The notes under the pieces: model-generated
Seen by the model: only the letters and a program-made list of their open reading frames with translations
Told to the model about the DNA's origin: nothing
Database searches by the model: none
Shown here: piece after piece, positions 5,565 to 6,922 of the stretch
Numbering within the stretch: position 1 is the first letter of the stretch
Layout of the letters: each line of letters begins with the position of its first letter
Translations under genes and position numbers: made by a program
Origin: an uncultured delta proteobacterium
Lineage (GTDB): Bacteria; Myxococcota_A; Bradymonadia; REDH01
DNA length: 6,922 nucleotides
NCBI GenBank assembly: GCA_903873545.1
Contig: CAIQPA010000234.1
Span: 1 to 6,922, forward strand
Reading direction: 5' to 3'

Positions 5565-6922
5565 CTACTCAGGGTCGCAGACGCCGTCGCAGAACTGCTC
5601 CACGCGGCCGTCGGGGCGGAAGAAAGCATCCAGCTGCCGCATGGCCGCCGTGAGTCCGCGCAGGTCGTTGTGCACCCGATTGCCTACGTCGGCGGGAGCC
5701 GGCGTAACGCTCGGAAAGGGGTCAACGTTGAAGTCGTAGATGGCGAAGGCTGAGTCGGCGCCGCTGCCCTCCACGTCGCTCATCAGCGGCGGCGTCGCGA
5801 CCGGGCTCGGCTGCAGCACCTGCAGGCCGGCGGCTCGGGCATGCAGCTCGCTGCCGAGGTTGGGCACCTCGCTGTCGCCGACCCCCATCTGCATCAGCAC
5901 GCGTCGGTCAAAGCGGCTGCCATCCAGATCGTTGCCGAGCAGGTAGGCAGAATAGGTGTAGGGATCGACCCGGTCGAAGGCGAACTGCGCCAGCGTGGCG
6001 AACTTCTGCTGGTCGAGCGCGTCCGGCACCGCCGCTGCAATGATGCCCAGGAAGCCAAGGAAGGGCCGAGCGCGGAACATCAGCCCGGAGAAGTTTGCAC
6101 CGCCCGAGGTCAGCACCGCGTGGCGCACGTCGGGCGATATTGCGGAGTAGGTTCCGCCCAGAATGTGACCCTGCGAGATACCTTGAAAGTAGACCTCGGA
6201 AGCATCGACGAGCGGGTTTCCATCGAGCCGGAAGGGTTCGAGTGCCGCGAGACGCTCGCGCGCGCCGGCAAGCGCCATCAGGTTGATCATCGCCTGATGG
6301 ACCCGGTCCGTGAAGCGGAGCGCGAGCGAGGTGTCGTTCAGGATGTCTCGGATGAGCGCTGGCAGATCATCTGTCGACATTCCCCACCAGTTCATCGCGA
6401 TGACCACAAAGCCGAAGCGGTCCGCGAACTCCGTTACATAGCCCTCGGTGGCCTCGTCGGAGTTCCCGAAGAACCCATGTCCGTACTGAAGCAGACGGGC
6501 AGGCGAACCGCCGGCGACCACGCTGTTCGGAATGACCGCGACGAAGGGGACCTCGGTGGTGCCGTTCTGCGCGGCACGCCCGTCGGCACCGCGATAGATG
6601 GCGGCCGCAAGCTCCGACGACTCTAGGAACAGCGGTACCGTGATCCGTCCGCGAATGAGCCGCGCCACGCGCGCAGAGGTGTCGAACTCCACGCTGTCGA
6701 TCGTGATCTCGGGCGGTGCGGTGCGCAGCGCCTCGATCGCCAGACCGCGAATCCGAAGCAGGTCGCCACGGAGCTGCTCATCACTGCCGACGGTGAAGGT
6801 CCAGGCCAGTTGCAGCGAGCTCCGCTCCTTGCCCGCTGCTGCGAGCGCAGGGAAGAGGATGCTCTCCGCGGAGGCCGCTGCCGCCTGAAGTCGCGCGTCT
6901 TCCGACGGGGTGCCGTCGCGCA
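5565..6922 (-). CDS. Large alpha/beta-hydrolase-like serine hydrolase, probably exported (N-terminus outside window)
   Basis: The frame is open from the right edge and gives 451 visible residues. The first ATG-like start inside the window (GTG 6692) is internal, because upstream codons continue as convincing protein, including LQLAWTFTVGSDEQL (about 39-53). That segment resembles the W-[DT]-F-T-x-x-S-D-E stretch seen in large lipase-like secreted proteins of myxobacteria, so the true start lies outside. The hydrolase core has an oxyanion-type loop YGHGFFGNSDE (146-156), DRFGFVVIAMNWWG (167-180) and the nucleophile elbow GISQG with Ser249 (codon 6174-6176). A plausible triad is Ser249, Asp349 in MGVGDSEVPN and His417 in NRVHNDLRG; the last two are inferred from position only. 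The protein ends CDGVCDPE, with two nearby cysteines that could form a disulfide in an exported protein. The substrate is unknown; esterase or lipase is likely. It converges on the small membrane protein with a 2-nt gap. Confidence 0.85.
   Translation of the reverse strand, partial: RDGTPSEDARLQAAAASAESILFPALAAAGKERSSLQLAWTFTVGSDEQLRGDLLRIRGLAIEALRTAPPEITIDSVEFDTSARVARLIRGRITVPLFLESSELAAAIYRGADGRAAQNGTTEVPFVAVIPNSVVAGGSPARLLQYGHGFFGNSDEATEGYVTEFADRFGFVVIAMNWWGMSTDDLPALIRDILNDTSLALRFTDRVHQAMINLMALAGARERLAALEPFRLDGNPLVDASEVYFQGISQGHILGGTYSAISPDVRHAVLTSGGANFSGLMFRARPFLGFLGIIAAAVPDALDQQKFATLAQFAFDRVDPYTYSAYLLGNDLDGSRFDRRVLMQMGVGDSEVPNLGSELHARAAGLQVLQPSPVATPPLMSDVEGSGADSAFAIYDFNVDPFPSVTPAPADVGNRVHNDLRGLTAAMRQLDAFFRPDGRVEQFCDGVCDPE

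Noticed and set aside
5841..6626. A 261-residue + strand open frame antisense to the hydrolase
   Set aside because: Its composition is biased (Arg, Gly, Glu, Val) with no motif. The - strand frame has a serine-hydrolase elbow and runs through the whole region.

Overview
The window is GC-rich bacterial DNA (about two thirds G+C by eye) and almost fully coding. It holds nine protein genes, two of them cut by the window edges. No rRNA, tRNA, CRISPR array, insertion sequence or phage gene was seen, and no stretch above about 110 bases lacks a gene. The C-terminal style of the large hydrolase on the right and the RibBX-type riboflavin gene suggest a proteobacterial or myxobacterial (Myxococcota-like) chromosome. 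That placement is an inference of low confidence.

Region 1 (2-3506, + strand) is a riboflavin operon in the order ribD (3' part only), ribE, ribB/ribBX, ribH, nusB. RibD makes the reduced pyrimidine intermediate and RibB makes the four-carbon unit 3,4-dihydroxy-2-butanone 4-phosphate. RibH joins them to lumazine, and RibE dismutates lumazine to riboflavin. NusB is the transcription antitermination factor often found beside ribH. From ribE onward the genes are packed (gaps of 10, 25, -4 and 8 nt), while the ribD-ribE gap is 111 nt and holds a promoter-like pair and inverted repeats. The most notable point is the ribB product. Its DHBP synthase half looks intact, but its GTP cyclohydrolase II half has lost the three zinc cysteines, the arginine-rich catalytic loop and the catalytic aspartate. 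It is therefore predicted not to carry out the first pathway step, and a separate ribA should exist elsewhere in the genome.

Region 2 (3515-4222, +) is an unrecognised small lipoprotein gene directly behind nusB, with a strong ribosome site built on the nusB stop codon. It meets region 3 tail to tail, and the two stop codons share the palindrome CTAG.

Region 3 (4219-5562) holds a TSUP/YfcA-type membrane permease on the - strand. It is divergent from a small four-helix membrane protein on the + strand, and the 63-nt spacer between them carries inverted repeats.

Region 4 (5565-6922, -) is the C-terminal 451 residues of a large serine hydrolase with an alpha/beta-hydrolase nucleophile elbow (GISQG), open at the right edge. 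It converges on the membrane-protein gene with only 2 nt between the stop codons.

The content is mostly conserved housekeeping. No clearly new multi-gene system was found. The degenerate RibA half and the compact regulatory and convergent junctions are the points worth a second look.
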